Shown one piece after another: positions 41,870 to 52,878 of a stretch of DNA of 64,000 nt. The DNA lies in the NCBI GenBank assembly GCA_032719365.1, contig CM064868.1, positions 11,008,235-11,072,234 on the forward strand, written 5' to 3'. A model generated the notes under the pieces. That model was not told the origin of the DNA and ran no database searches. It saw only the letters and a list, made by a program, of their open reading frames with translations. Origin of the DNA: Prinsepia uniflora. Its lineage: Eukaryota; Streptophyta; Magnoliopsida; Rosales; Rosaceae. The first letter of the stretch is position 1. The number at the start of each line of letters is the position of its first letter. The position numbers and the translations under genes were made by a program.

Positions 41870-44800
41870 CATCGATATATAATCACAATACGATGTATGT
41901 TGTGAACACAATAGAGTTATCAATTCATTCAGTTAAACCCTCTATATATAGGAGTAGGGTTAGGTTACAATACATGGACAGAAACGTCCTTACATAGAAA
42001 TAGACATAAAGTTTAATATATTTATAGGACAGAAACGTCATTCAGGTAACAAAACCCAATGAGACAAAATAACCCTGATCGTAGGACAAAAGAGTACACG
42101 ATGATCATGTAAGTATACTTTGGGATACTCAGTATACTTCCGGATACTTGGTATACTTCAAGATACTTTTCCTGATCTTGACTCCCCCTGAAAACTATAG
42201 ATTAGGTAGATCAACGAGTCTACGTAAACCAATGTCTCGCACGTGCTCCTGGAATGTGGACTTTGGTAATGATTTAGTGAACAAGTCTGCATGATTATCT
42301 TGAGACCGTATTGACTTGATCTCAATCTTCCGATGTTCTTGCTGTTGTTGGTTAAAGAAGAACTTCAGTGCAATATGCTTGGTGTTGTCTCCTTTAATGA
42401 AATCTATGCAGGCAGCATTATCTTCGTAGATAACTGTCGGTTCATTATGGGTGGAATTCAGTCCACATGTACTTCGAATATGCTCAGTAATAGCTCTTAG
42501 CCATATGCATTCACGAACTACTTCGTGCAGGGCTAAAATCTCTGCATGATTCGAAGACGTAGCAACAAGAGTCTGTTTCGTAGACCTCCAAGATATTGAT
42601 GTGTTCCCAATGGTAAAAACATAACCGGATTGGGAACGTGCCTTGTGTGGGTCAGATAGGTAACCTGCATCAACATACCCAACGAGGCGTGCATCATCTC
42701 GAGGACCAAGAGGGTTTGATTCATTCCTCGATGCATATGGATAGAATAAGCCCATATCCGTTGTACCTCTAAGGTATCAGAAGATGTCTTTTATGCCATT
42801 CCAGTGGCGGCGTGTTGGCGCAGAGCTAAACCTAGCTAGCAAGTTCATAGCGAATGAAATGTCTGGTCTAGTGCATTGAGCCAAGTAAGTGCGCCTATCA
42901 CACTTAGATATGACATTTCTGGTGTCAATATCTCTTCGTTATCATCTGTTAGACGAAACGGGTCCTTTTTAGGATCTAGACTTCGAACGATCATGGACGT
43001 GCTTGAAGATTTTGCTTTATCCTCATTAAAACGTCTCAACATCTTCTGGATGTAATTCGATTGATGGGCCAAAATTCCATCTGCAGGGTGCTCGATCTCC
43101 AGGCCGAGACATAAGTGTGTTCTCCCAAGATCCTTCATTTCAAATTCTAACTTCAGGTGCTTAGCGGTTTCTTGGATCTCTTCAGGTGCTTAGCGGTTTC
43201 TTGGATCTCTTCAGGAGTACCAATCAGATTCATGTCATCGACATAAACTGTCACTATAGTAAACCCGGAACTTGTTTTCTTAATAAACACGCATGGGCAT
43301 AATTCATTATTCACATATCCCAATCTGATCAAATATTCACTTAGACAGTTATAACACATCCGTCCGGATTATTTCAATCCGTAAAGTGAACGCCTCAAAC
43401 GAATGGAGAGCGTGTTCCGTGGTCTGGAACTATTTGAATCAGGTAGCCTAAGTTCTTCAAGAACTTTCATATATATATCTCTGTATCTAGATCCCTATAG
43501 AGATAAGTTGTGACCACATCCAAAAGCTGCATACTCAGTTTTTCGGAAACTACCAAACTGATAAGGTAGTGGAACGTTATAATGTCCATTACGGGAGAGT
43601 ACGTCTCCTCGTAATCAATCTCAAGGCGTTGAGAAAATCCTTGCGCCACTAAACGAGCTTTGTATCTCACAATCTCGTTTTCTCATTACGCTTTCTTACA
43701 AATACCCATTTAAATTCTGCAGGTTTAATATGGAGAAGTGTGGGAACTACAGGTCCAAACACCTTCTTTTTTTTGTCAAGGAATCTAATTCGACCTGGAT
43801 TGGTTATTCCATTTTGGCCAGTCTTCTCTACGTTGGAATTCATTCATCAACGGAGTAAGGTTCGTTCGTTTCTATTTATTATTTTGGTAGCTACCGCGAA
43901 TACATATAAATCATCGATGATAATATCATTCTGATTCCCTATCTCACATAAGCATGCATGATTTACCGAGATCTCTTTATTCTCGGGAGTGGGTTTAGAC
44001 GTTAGAGCGTCCCCCAACGCCTTCACAGATCCATAATCCGGAATTATCTCATGAGATGGATCAGTTGATATTTTGAAGGGATTCGATTGTGCCAAATATC
44101 CTCTTCCAGGGATAAGAATCCTTCGAACCTATTAGTCTACCTCGTTTCTGGGAAGAGGCCGGCATATGACTGGTTAGCCGCCATGGTCGTACCTCGTCCG
44201 TCTAGGACAACGCGTCCTACTGGGACGTCTATCCTTGCAGGCACATTTGCAGCAGGTATATGTGATCTTGTCACTTTAACTAGATTAGAGAAAGCGTCTG
44301 ACGTATTACCGGCTACACTCTATCAATCTAGAATTTTTCGCACTTTATACTTACTTTGTGCGGTTCAGGAATCAAGATGAGACATAGTGGGGATGTTCCA
44401 CGTCAATTCACGTCGTTCTTCAGGAACGTTTGACGTTCTTATCTCCCCCTAACGGCGGGAAAACTGTCTCATCAAAGTGACTATCCGCGAATATTGCGGT
44501 AATAAGATTGCCTAGCAAGGGCTCTAAGAGCGTATATTGGATAGGGATTCATAACCGACATGTATGCCCTTCCTTTGTTGAGGTCCCATATGTGTATGTT
44601 GTGGCGGCACAATTGGCATGTAACGCACACCCAGAAATGCGTAAGTATGAAGCAGCTGTTCGTACCTAGTCGACACAATTGGCATGTAACGGCACACCCA
44701 GAAATACGTAAGTATGAAGCAGCTGGTTCGTACCTAGTCACCAGCTATAACGCATAATATCGTTGGGTGGCGTTGACCTCAACCGGACCAATATTACTGC

Positions 44801-45414
44801 ATGCAAAATTGCATAGCCCCCGCAAGAAACTAAAAGCTTGGTGCGCATTACCAAGGTGAATTAGTGTTTCTGCGAGACCATTAGGGCTGTGAACATGGGG
44901 AACCAAATGTTCATCAGCAATCCCAAGGGGCATGCAATAGTCATCAAATTATGTCGATGTAAACTCTCCGGTATTATCGAGTCTTATAAACTATATAAGG
45001 GAATCCGGGTGGTGTGGCCCTCAATGTAATGATTTGGACTAAGAGTTTAGCAAACGCAGTATGCGTGTGGACAAAAGTGTAGCATGTGACCACTTTGTCG
45101 GTATCTCAACCTGAACCATGAATTTTTTTTTTTTTTGCAAAAACGGTCCGCATGTTGGTTGGAAAGTCCACAAAATTTCCCTTGTATTCTGGACAAGAAA
45201 TGGTGGAGTCTTAACTCATCTTCGCATATAATGGTATAATATTCGGTTTCTGCTAACGAGCAAACTTGGCATAATATCTCATTAAACACAAAGGTGTCTA
45301 TGAGTAAGAGGATGCACGTGCAATATATTGAGGATACAACGCATCATTACTCTGACCTGGGTGTCCCAACCGGTCATGTCATAATGAGAAAGTGCTCGTA
45401 CTAGTTAGCTTCTG
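41870..45414 (-). mobile_element. Decayed Copia element (3' half), minus strand
   Basis: The remains of a Copia pol read from right to left: integrase pieces (45289-45047 with GKFCG; 44933-44745 with HSPNGLAETLI), then reverse transcriptase (43670-43467, KARLVAQGFSQR; 43359-43153, VYVDDMNLIGT), connection (43138-42845) and RNase H (42755-42195, GYVDAGYLSDPHKARSQSG, ADLFTKSLP). A polypurine AGGGGGAG precedes a probable 3' LTR at about 42181-41870 with TCCTATATATAG as its TATA box. The frame is broken many times. Local 29-bp (43152-43209) and about 66-bp (44607-44738) tandem duplications add to the decay. The 5' half is not contiguous; it was cut off by gypsy element X at 45415. Confidence 0.85.
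42195..43670 (-). pseudogene. Copia RT-RNase H remnant
   Basis: Four open segments in different frames cover reverse transcriptase (YVDD motif kept in 43359-43153) through RNase H. The longest is the 186-codon RNase H segment 42755-42195. Frameshifts separate them; a tandem 29-bp duplication TTCAGGTGCTTAGCGGTTTC... at 43152-43209 causes one. Function is not expected. Confidence 0.85.
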
Positions 45415-46137
45415 TGTAACGACCCGTCCAAATTCCATGATTAGATTAGTGACTAATCACGATTAGTGAGGTTAATCGGTGATTAGTTAGGCTAAATCGG
45501 ACGAACGATGCGAAATGACCGTTTTGCCCCTAGCGTGGGTAAAATGTTGACTTTTCGTTCGGGCTGTCAAATGGACTTTGACCGATGACCGTGACGTAGT
45601 TCGTGACGTCACGAGTTCATAGACAGTGGCACGTTCAATTCCGACATTCGAGGAAGAAGTTATGACGTTCGGAAGTTTAGGGGCATTTTGGTAATTTGGG
45701 TGAATAGAGGTCAAAAGTTGACTTTTTGACCGGGAGGTCCGATGGCCGAGAGCCGAAAACCGTTACGTAGATAAAGACGATACGAATCCATAGGCAGGCG
45801 GCACTCTGAAATCGGACTTCAAACGGGAGAGTTATGGGTCACGGAAGTTCGATTTCACTATGCACGAACTTCGAGACGGGGACGATTTGGCGAAATCTGA
45901 TTGGGCAGATATTTTGGTGGGTCCCATGGATGAGTGAAAAGTGTCACTCATCCTATTGGCTAACTCCCCCAAAATGTGGATCTACATAATTAATTAATAT
46001 TATTTAATTAATTTTATAATCAAATCCACCAACCATTAATCCTAACCTTCCATTTCAACTCATCTTTAAATCCTCACCCTCCATTTCTCTTCTCTCATCA
46101 GCTATCATCTCCTTCTTCTTTGTTTCCTCACACCCGA

Positions 46138-46139
<2 letters not shown>

Positions 46140-46168
<29 letters not shown>
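46140..46168. repeat. Poly(C) run of about 29 bases
   Basis: An uninterrupted C tract lies in LTR X, just after a C/T-rich stretch. The minus strand is a G run that could form quadruplexes. Exact length in raw sequence data is often unreliable. Confidence 0.8.
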
Positions 46169-46708
46169 TTCACCATTTTCTCCATTTTCTTCAAAACACA
46201 AACACACATATTTCCCACCTCCATCACTCATCTTGTGAGTGTGCTACAATGAATATGACCGTGAGGAAGTGGTGAGAGGCTGAGGATGGCAAGCCACGGC
46301 CGGGGACGGCGGTGGCCACGGCGGGGAGTCGAACCTGTGAGGTAAGAAAATGTTCAAAAATTCGAAATTGGATTTTAATGGTTTTTACTCGATTCCATTA
46401 ATTGGGTAAGGTTTCTAGGGATTCCAGGAGATGAATGAGATTGATTTCGAGGCGTTGGACGGCTTGGAACAGCCGTGAACGGCGGGAGAAGTCACGGCCG
46501 CCATGGCTGGATTGAAGGTACGGGTTTTCGATGTTTTTTCTTCCGTTTTAAGTCATAGGACGGTAGGTTAGGTTGAGACGAAGAGAATGGGACAAACGGG
46601 GAGTGTTTTGGTGGCCGGAGCTGGGAGAACTGGCCGGGTCAAGCCGCGGGTCACGGCGACCCGGTTACTGGTATTCGGGTCGACCCGCGGGAGGACAGAG
46701 ATGACAAG

Positions 46709-47025
46709 TGACGTCATCCTGCTGACGTCATCATGTCAGGGATGACGTCAGCATTGTCAGATCTGACAATGTCAGCTGACATGTCTGAAAATGGGCCAAT
46801 AGGAGTGCGACACGTGTCACATGTCAGTGCACAATCAGCACTGACATGTCAGTGACGTGGCCCAATCAGGGGCTGACACGTGGCACAGACGTGGACCAGT
46901 GCCGTGATGACACGTGGCACATGTCAGACTGCCACGTGGCACTGACAGCACAGTGACGTGGACCAATGGGAGCATGACACGTGGCACCTATCAGAGTCTG
47001 ACATGTCAGACCTGACAGCTGTCAG
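46709..47025. promoter_or_regulatory. Palindrome and bZIP-site island in LTR X
   Basis: TGACGTCA occurs at 46709-46716, 46723-46730 and 46743-46750, and again across the Y insertion at 50051-50058, 50062-50069 and 50074-50081. Perfect palindromes include ATTGTCAGATCTGACAAT (46753-46770), TGTCAGCTGACA (46770-46781), GACACGTGTC (46809-46818), TGACATGTCA (46842-46851), GCCACGTGGC (46931-46940), TCTGACATGTCAGA (46997-47010) and CTGACAGCTGTCAG (47012-47025). ABRE/G-box type GACACGTGGC recurs (about 46875, 46909, 46976). These cores are known plant bZIP targets, and TGAC/TGTCA words suit KNOX/BELL or WRKY-like factors. Enhancer activity is inferred. Confidence 0.6.
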
Positions 47026-48481
47026 ATGTAACGCCCCGGACGTTCTGAAAATGTAATATTGTAAAATATTGAATAAAATGACGTTTTCACTCTGTGATTT
47101 GTGTGGTCAATTTGTTGACCTTTTGATTGGGAGGTCGAACGGACGTGCAGTGATGACCATGACGTAGTTCGGGACGTCACGAGTTATAGACAGGTGGCAC
47201 GTTCGATTCGGACGAACAGGGTGAAAGTTATGATGTTCGGAAGTTCAGGGGCATTACCGTAATTGGGCGTTATTAAGGGGAAAAGTTGACTTTTTGCTTG
47301 ACTATTGTTTTGCAATTGACTCGAGGACCGTTGTGTTCGTCTCGACGCCCTGAGTACAACGACAGGCGGCACGCTTGAAACGGACATCGGATGACCGAGT
47401 TATGGGTCACGGAAGCTGGAGGGCAATTTGGTAATTATTGCACAGAGGGGCATTTTGGTCATTTTCACGGCGGTTACTGTAGCACCACCGTGAAAAACAG
47501 AGCACACGGCCGTGCCGTGGTGTTTTGTGCGTTCAAATTGTTTATGGCCCTAGTGGATTGATCAGATGCTTTGTTTATGTGAATTGAGGTAGTGGGAGCA
47601 TGACTGAGTGGCGTGAGCAGGTTGCAGGCACGGGATTGAGTTTAATATGGCCATGGTTTCTGTGTTTGTGGGAAGCAAGTTTCAGAGAACCTCAGTTGGT
47701 CTCCCACGGGTGCTGGCCGTTTGAATCGATTGACAGAGTAAGAGAGTGAGGAGGGGACTCAGTTGGGTCATTTGGGCATCAGTGTGAGGGCTGAGGTCGA
47801 GAGAGACGGTGAGAAAACAGTTTCGGGTTTTTGGGGGGAAACTCAGAGTTCAATTCCTACGGGCTTTGAGGTGAAACTAAACACATAGGGAGTCTTCTGG
47901 GAGTGACAGAATCACGACGGTGCTGGAGTTGTTGAGTTTGGAGCCCGTTTTGCCCAGGAACCCAAGTCCTAGTTTGAAGGAAAAACCAGTGGAGGGAAAA
48001 ATGGAAGATCAAATTGTGGGGACTTTCGAGCTAAACTAGGGGCCGTTCTAGTCTTCTGGGAGCAAGAGGAAACCAACCATGTCGATTTCGAGGGACGACA
48101 CGCACGAATTGGCCAAGAACGGAGTTCCCTGGTTCTGAGTATTTTCGAGCTTGAGGTCGACGACTTCCAGGTAACGGTGAGCCCAATTGATTGTACCAGT
48201 GTGTTCGTATAAGTTTCCTTAAGCTAATGGTGAAATTAATTTGAGTATGGAGTCAGTTTGGGTAAGTTTCAGAGGTCGACTTGTTCGACTGTGTGAGCTT
48301 GAGATGGGTCGATTTAGTATAAGTCGAGGTTAACCAATGATGCAGACCTAAAATAAATGGGTTAGAGAAGATAATAGGATTGAAAACGGGAAGAATTGAT
48401 TAAGAATTGAGGGCTAACTGATCGGGTTGAGTCGCGGGTATCAGACCCGTTTAGCAGGCTGTTCGGGTAAGGGAGAAGACA

Positions 48482-48542
48482 CTGTAGCTTGGCGCGTGGC
48501 CTTCACGCGCAGCCACTTTGGGCGGCGCGTGACGGCGCGTGT
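48482..48542 (+). promoter_or_regulatory. Conserved GC-rich LTR module, copy in Y
   Basis: CTGTAGC, then GGCGCGTG-GCCTT-CACGCGC, AGCCACT and GGCGGCGCGTGACGGCGCG. The stem arms equal those in A, X and Z; the loop differs. Confidence 0.6.
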
Positions 48543-49215
48543 GACGTCAACTCCGATCACGGTCAACATGAGAAATAATCCTTTCAGTCTAATTAACAAT
48601 TTCCCTTTTGGATTCGAGTTGTTCGGGAGTCGTTCGGGATAAGCTCGGAAGCCCGGAAGTTTAGGTCCTTAAGGTTTATTTTGCCGAAAAATCCAGGAAA
48701 TTAGGGAAAAATCTTACGAGCTATTTGGGGATGTTTGTAACCTTTCTTGTACATTTTTACAGGCCCGGACACTTCCGAAGCTACGGAGGAGCACGCGGGA
48801 CGCAATTGACGCGTCCTAAAACCGTGAGTGGACTTTTTGATTTCCTAAATTGGGCATGCATGGCTATTTTGCTTATTTATCTCATGGTTTTACATATGAT
48901 TTTATGATGGTGATATGTTATATCGGTTTTACGTGTTTTCACGTTTTTTGAGATATTTACCGTATTTCACACATTTCGAGGTTACGATTTTCGCTTATGC
49001 ATGCGTGATGATTTTGATAAAGTACCTGGATATGAATATGCATGTTTCGGATTTATGATGTTGATCACATTGTGAGGTAAATTTTGGAAATTGCATGTGT
49101 TGGGATTTGCATGTGAATTCGGACATGAACCCTGTTACGATGAGAAATGTTTTCGGAATAATGTTGGGAAAACGGTTGTGATGAATCCTGATTTATTATG
49201 TTTAAAAACGGTTTT

Positions 49216-49442
49216 GGGTTTAAAGACCCGGTTAATGGTTGGATCTGATTTTGGGTTTAAAGACCCGGTTATTTAATGACGGGGGCGGGCCCGAAAATTG
49301 GGTTTAAAGACCCGAATTGAGTTTAAAGACTCGTGAGTTTAAAGACTCGATTATTACGATACCCCCGAGGCCTATTAATCATGTTTTGAGTTTAAAGACT
49401 CGTTGATATCCCGGGAAGGCCTAAAATTGAGTTTAAAGACTC
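49216..49442. repeat. Hairpin array in LTR Y
   Basis: Seven short inverted repeats: GGGTTTAAAGACCC at 49216, 49253 and 49300, and GAGTTTAAAGACTC at 49319, 49335, 49388 and 49429. The G-to-A change in the left arm is matched by C-to-T in the right arm, so pairing is preserved. Confidence 0.8.
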
Positions 49443-50088
49443 GGATGGATCCAACGGCATAATTGTGGTTATTGATTCACGTTTTACTTGATTTGTGCAA
49501 TTAACGTTTCAAAATGACGGTTTCTGAAACCTGGCATTATTAAATGGTTTTTACATGAATTATGGCGATCCTTGGTAACGTTTTTCATGTGTTTCGGAAA
49601 AAGAGTTTTTCAAAAGTTAATATGCAAATCTTGAATGTTTGGTTATGCATGCGTGTTACAAAACTGGAGGGCGAACCCGATTTCGGAAAAACTGTTTTCC
49701 CTATAAAACTTATGTTTCGGTCCACTCACACTTTGTTGTTTTAAATTCCCTCCAGGTCGTGGTACAAGTGCGGGGGCAAGCGCCGAGGCAGAGGCGGAGG
49801 CATAAAGTTTTCCGTTGCGGAGTAGTTAGTTCACAGAGTAGGACTTGTTTCTTTAACTTGGTTTGTAATATTGCTCTGTGAAACTGTGGACTTGACGTCC
49901 AGTCGGATGTATTCGTTTAATCTCCCTGGTCTGACAATGGGTGTGTTGTAATATTATTTAGTTTTCCGGTCGTTTGGGTTCGATTGTCAGACGGGAGCAG
50001 GATGCTTCCCGATTATCGAGGAGATAATCAGGGTGGGTCCTGTCATCAGATGACGTCATGCTGACGTCAGCGATGACGTCAGCAGGTA

Positions 50089-50148
50089 CTGTAGCAGGCG
50101 CGTGAAGCCCACGCGCAGCCACTCCAGGCGGCGCGTGAGGGCGCGTGG
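50089..50148 (+). promoter_or_regulatory. Conserved GC-rich LTR module, copy in X
   Basis: CTGTAGC, then GGCGCGTG-AAGCC-CACGCGC, AGCCACT and GGCGGCGCGTGAGGGCGCG. The stem is the same as in the other LTRs and the loop is different. Confidence 0.6.
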
Positions 50149-50651
50149 CAGGGGATCTGGGGAAGGTTCCAACATACGAAATCATCTATTCGATGTAACG
50201 AACATTTTGGGACTGGTTTCGTGTCAATCGGACACCGTCTCGATATGTTTCGGGGCATCAGAAGGTTTAGGTTCGGTTTTAAAAATAGTTAAAAATACGG
50301 GAAAATTACGGGGCTTTAGTGGGAGGTTAATTAAGTAGTTAGTAACCTTCTATTAGGATTTAGACAGGTTTGGGAGTCCCGGTGACGGTGATCGGCTCGG
50401 GGAGCTGTATGGAACGCAAATCGAGGCGGCAGCTCGGACGGTCTGTGAGTGGACCTTGTTTTCTAAATTGGTGCATGCATAAATGTTTATTGTATGTTTT
50501 ATTACTTGTTTGATGATGCCATGGGTGCATTTGTGTGTGGTTACGTATAAGCACGTATTTCGAGGTTTAAGCCTTATACGGTGCTTATACGGGTCTGTAT
50601 TTCTTTATTGGTTTTAATGAAATGGTTTTGGATTTCTAAAAGGATAAACTC

Positions 50652-51395
50652 GGGTATGAAACCCATTTGGTTTTGTCTCGGGCATATGACCTCAGATTCC
50701 GGGCACGGTGCCCAGTTGATGTCCTATGTTCGGGTACGAGACCCAGTCACTTTACGGTTTTGATTTCAGGTCAGGGAACCTTAAATGGATTCCCAGGTTC
50801 ATGACGGTTTATGGGAACCGGCATGAACCCTTGTTATGGTATCATGGTTCATGACGGTTTATGGGAACCGGCATGAACCCTTGTTGAATATTATGGATCA
50901 TGACGGTTCAGGGGAACCGGGCATGGATATTATGTTATGTATATATATGTTCATCTACATTCCTTTACTTCTATTATCTCCTCCGGGGAGGGTCGTTGGC
51001 CTGGGTGGACCCCGGAGTAGTCACGGAGCACCGACTGAGTGGAGTCACCCCCAGTTGGGTTCCTTACTCTCAGGAAGGCTATGGTTACTATTACCTCAGG
51101 TAGGGTCAGGGGTCTGCGGACATTGACCTTGACTTTGAGATGACTCGGATTGAGACCCGGGTAGCACGCGCGTAGCTTTGGATACCGTGACAGGATTGGT
51201 TGTGTGACTTATATGTATATATGATATATGATATGTGGGGTGCACAGGTGTGCACAGGATTTGAGCAGTGGCTCGTGTACTTGGTTTCTTTATGGTTTGG
51301 GGCCGAGTCCCTTATGGATTTGGGCAGTGGCCCGTATGGTCGTTTTCATTGTGGTCCTTTCGACCTTGGTTTATATCTGCTTTGGGCTTAGTCCC
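50652..51395. repeat. Hairpin array in LTR X
   Basis: Inverted repeats of several sequences: GGGTATGAAACCC (50652), GGGCACGGTGCCC (50701), GGGTACGAGACCC (50732), GGGCAGTGGCCC (51322) and GGGCTTAGTCCC (51384). Two larger ones have GGTTCATG at 50796 and 50846 pairing with CATGAACC at 50822 and 50872, in a 50-bp tandem repeat. A third, degraded copy follows. Confidence 0.7.
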
Positions 51396-51712
51396 ACATA
51401 TGGTTTGTTTTGGATAAATGGTTTTCGAATGCATGCATGCTTTTTAGTGGAGGGTATAAATGTCTTATAAAATGTTTTTATAAACTTTTGTTTTGTCCAC
51501 TCACAGTTTTTAATGTTTTGACTGCCCTTCAGGTTGACATCGGATGTGGACTGTAGCAGAGACCGAGATATCACATGCCTCATCCGGATCCTGGCGTACT
51601 CTGATAGCCCGGGAGGGCAAAGGTTGGAAATATCCCTTGTCTGACACTTCTTGTCAGACGGGAGCAGGGTCATCCCACGTTAATCCCGGGGGGATTGGGA
51701 TGGGTCCTGTCA

Positions 51713-52878
51713 ACGTGGTATCAGAGCGGGGTTGTCTCTATTCGAGCAACCGTGTAGCTCTCGGAGTAATGCACAGGTCGAGGATGTGATATCTCAATGG
51801 GCTACAGTTTGTTATCAACCTGATAGTTAGGGTATCGATACGATAGTTAGTAGGACCGTATCGTGGAATGTTTTGGTTCGGCACTGGATGCCGGGGTTGT
51901 CATAGTTCTGTCAGGGTTGACAGTGTGGAACCCTACGAATGGTGAACGTAGTATTACGTTAGAGTTTTGGATAGTGAAACGGTTAGTTGGGATCGTCTTC
52001 ACGATGTCGTAGGATCGGTTCCGACGACTGGTTGGGAACTATGACCATCGATGTTCGGATTGTGTTGAGTTAGGTGGATTTACTGCTCCTGTCGGTTAGC
52101 AGCCGGATTCGGAGAATCCTAGTTGATTGACGGTAGGATTGGATTGACATCTTTATGATGTCCAGACCGCGGGGTCAGTCAGATCGTGGATTTTACTGCC
52201 TTATGCAGTTGGGTTCTGGGGAACTCTAGGTGTGATCGTGGAACCCTACCGTATGTGTATGGTTCGGAAATGGGAGTTGACGAGTGGTTTGACTTGGACG
52301 ACTATTCGGATTTGGATTCGTTAGTCGGTCTAGTCATGTCAGCTTGTGTTGGGACTGCACTTCGCAGTCGAGGTTATATTTATCGGTTAGACATAGTTGG
52401 TTGTCATGGTACTTTAGTTGTCGTTTGGTGCAACTAAGGTCATTGGTGACCTGGTAGAAGACATTTGGGTTAGTCGGAGTACGGCTGGTTAGTGATTGGT
52501 GGGACAAGTTATCAAGGTTGGTACTTGTCGATGGAATCCCGGAGCGGGGATACAGAGTATTTGGTACGGGCGAGTGAGTCCGTTGGATGCGGAATCTCGA
52601 TAGTGATGCCTGGTAGTTAGGTCTGCACGAGTGTGTGGCAGGCGCTACTACCGAGAGTGGTCGTAGTTACGCTTGTTGGGAATCGGTGACGTTTCCTTTT
52701 CTCGTATGCGTTATCAGGGTGACTGTACCCAGAGTTGTTGGGTACGAGGGAGGCAGAGTTCTCCTTTTCGAACAGAGGTACGGGGTCGTCATTCGGTATG
52801 AGCGGAGATCTAGGATTGTCTGATTTGCACACTTTGTGCTGATGCTGACAGGTGATGATACTGGTACTAGTGCTGGTG
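51713..52878 (+). other. Internal region of X, non-coding
   Basis: It starts with the PBS (51716-51727). No frame resembles gag or pol on either strand. Frames up to about 83 codons occur but show no motifs. It ends at the CTGGT duplication made by Z. Confidence 0.6.

Larger units (their letters stand above)
47027..50045 (+). mobile_element. Solo LTR 'Y' of a Tekay-like gypsy element
   Basis: This 3,019-bp LTR starts TGTAACGCCCCGG and ends GGGTCCTGTCA. The perfect target duplication TCAGA (47022-47026 and 50046-50050) shows that it inserted in the palindrome island of LTR X and then lost its internal region. It shares the LTR layout of A, X and Z: ACGT-core and TTGAC boxes near the 5' end, the GC module (48482-48542), a hairpin array (49216-49442), and CAGACGGGAGCAGG close to the 3' end. 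Confidence 0.9.
50051..51712 (+). repeat. Second part of LTR X
   Basis: LTR X resumes after Y and its duplicated TCAGA with three more TGACGTCA sites (to 50081), the GC module and the hairpin array. A GTCTGAC/GTCAGAC stem follows at about 51639-51659 before the LTR end. Confidence 0.8.

Noticed and set aside
52186..52832. ORFs of 62-83 codons in the X internal region as a possible gag
   Set aside because: No zinc knuckle, no Gag-like helices and no similarity to the Z Gag.
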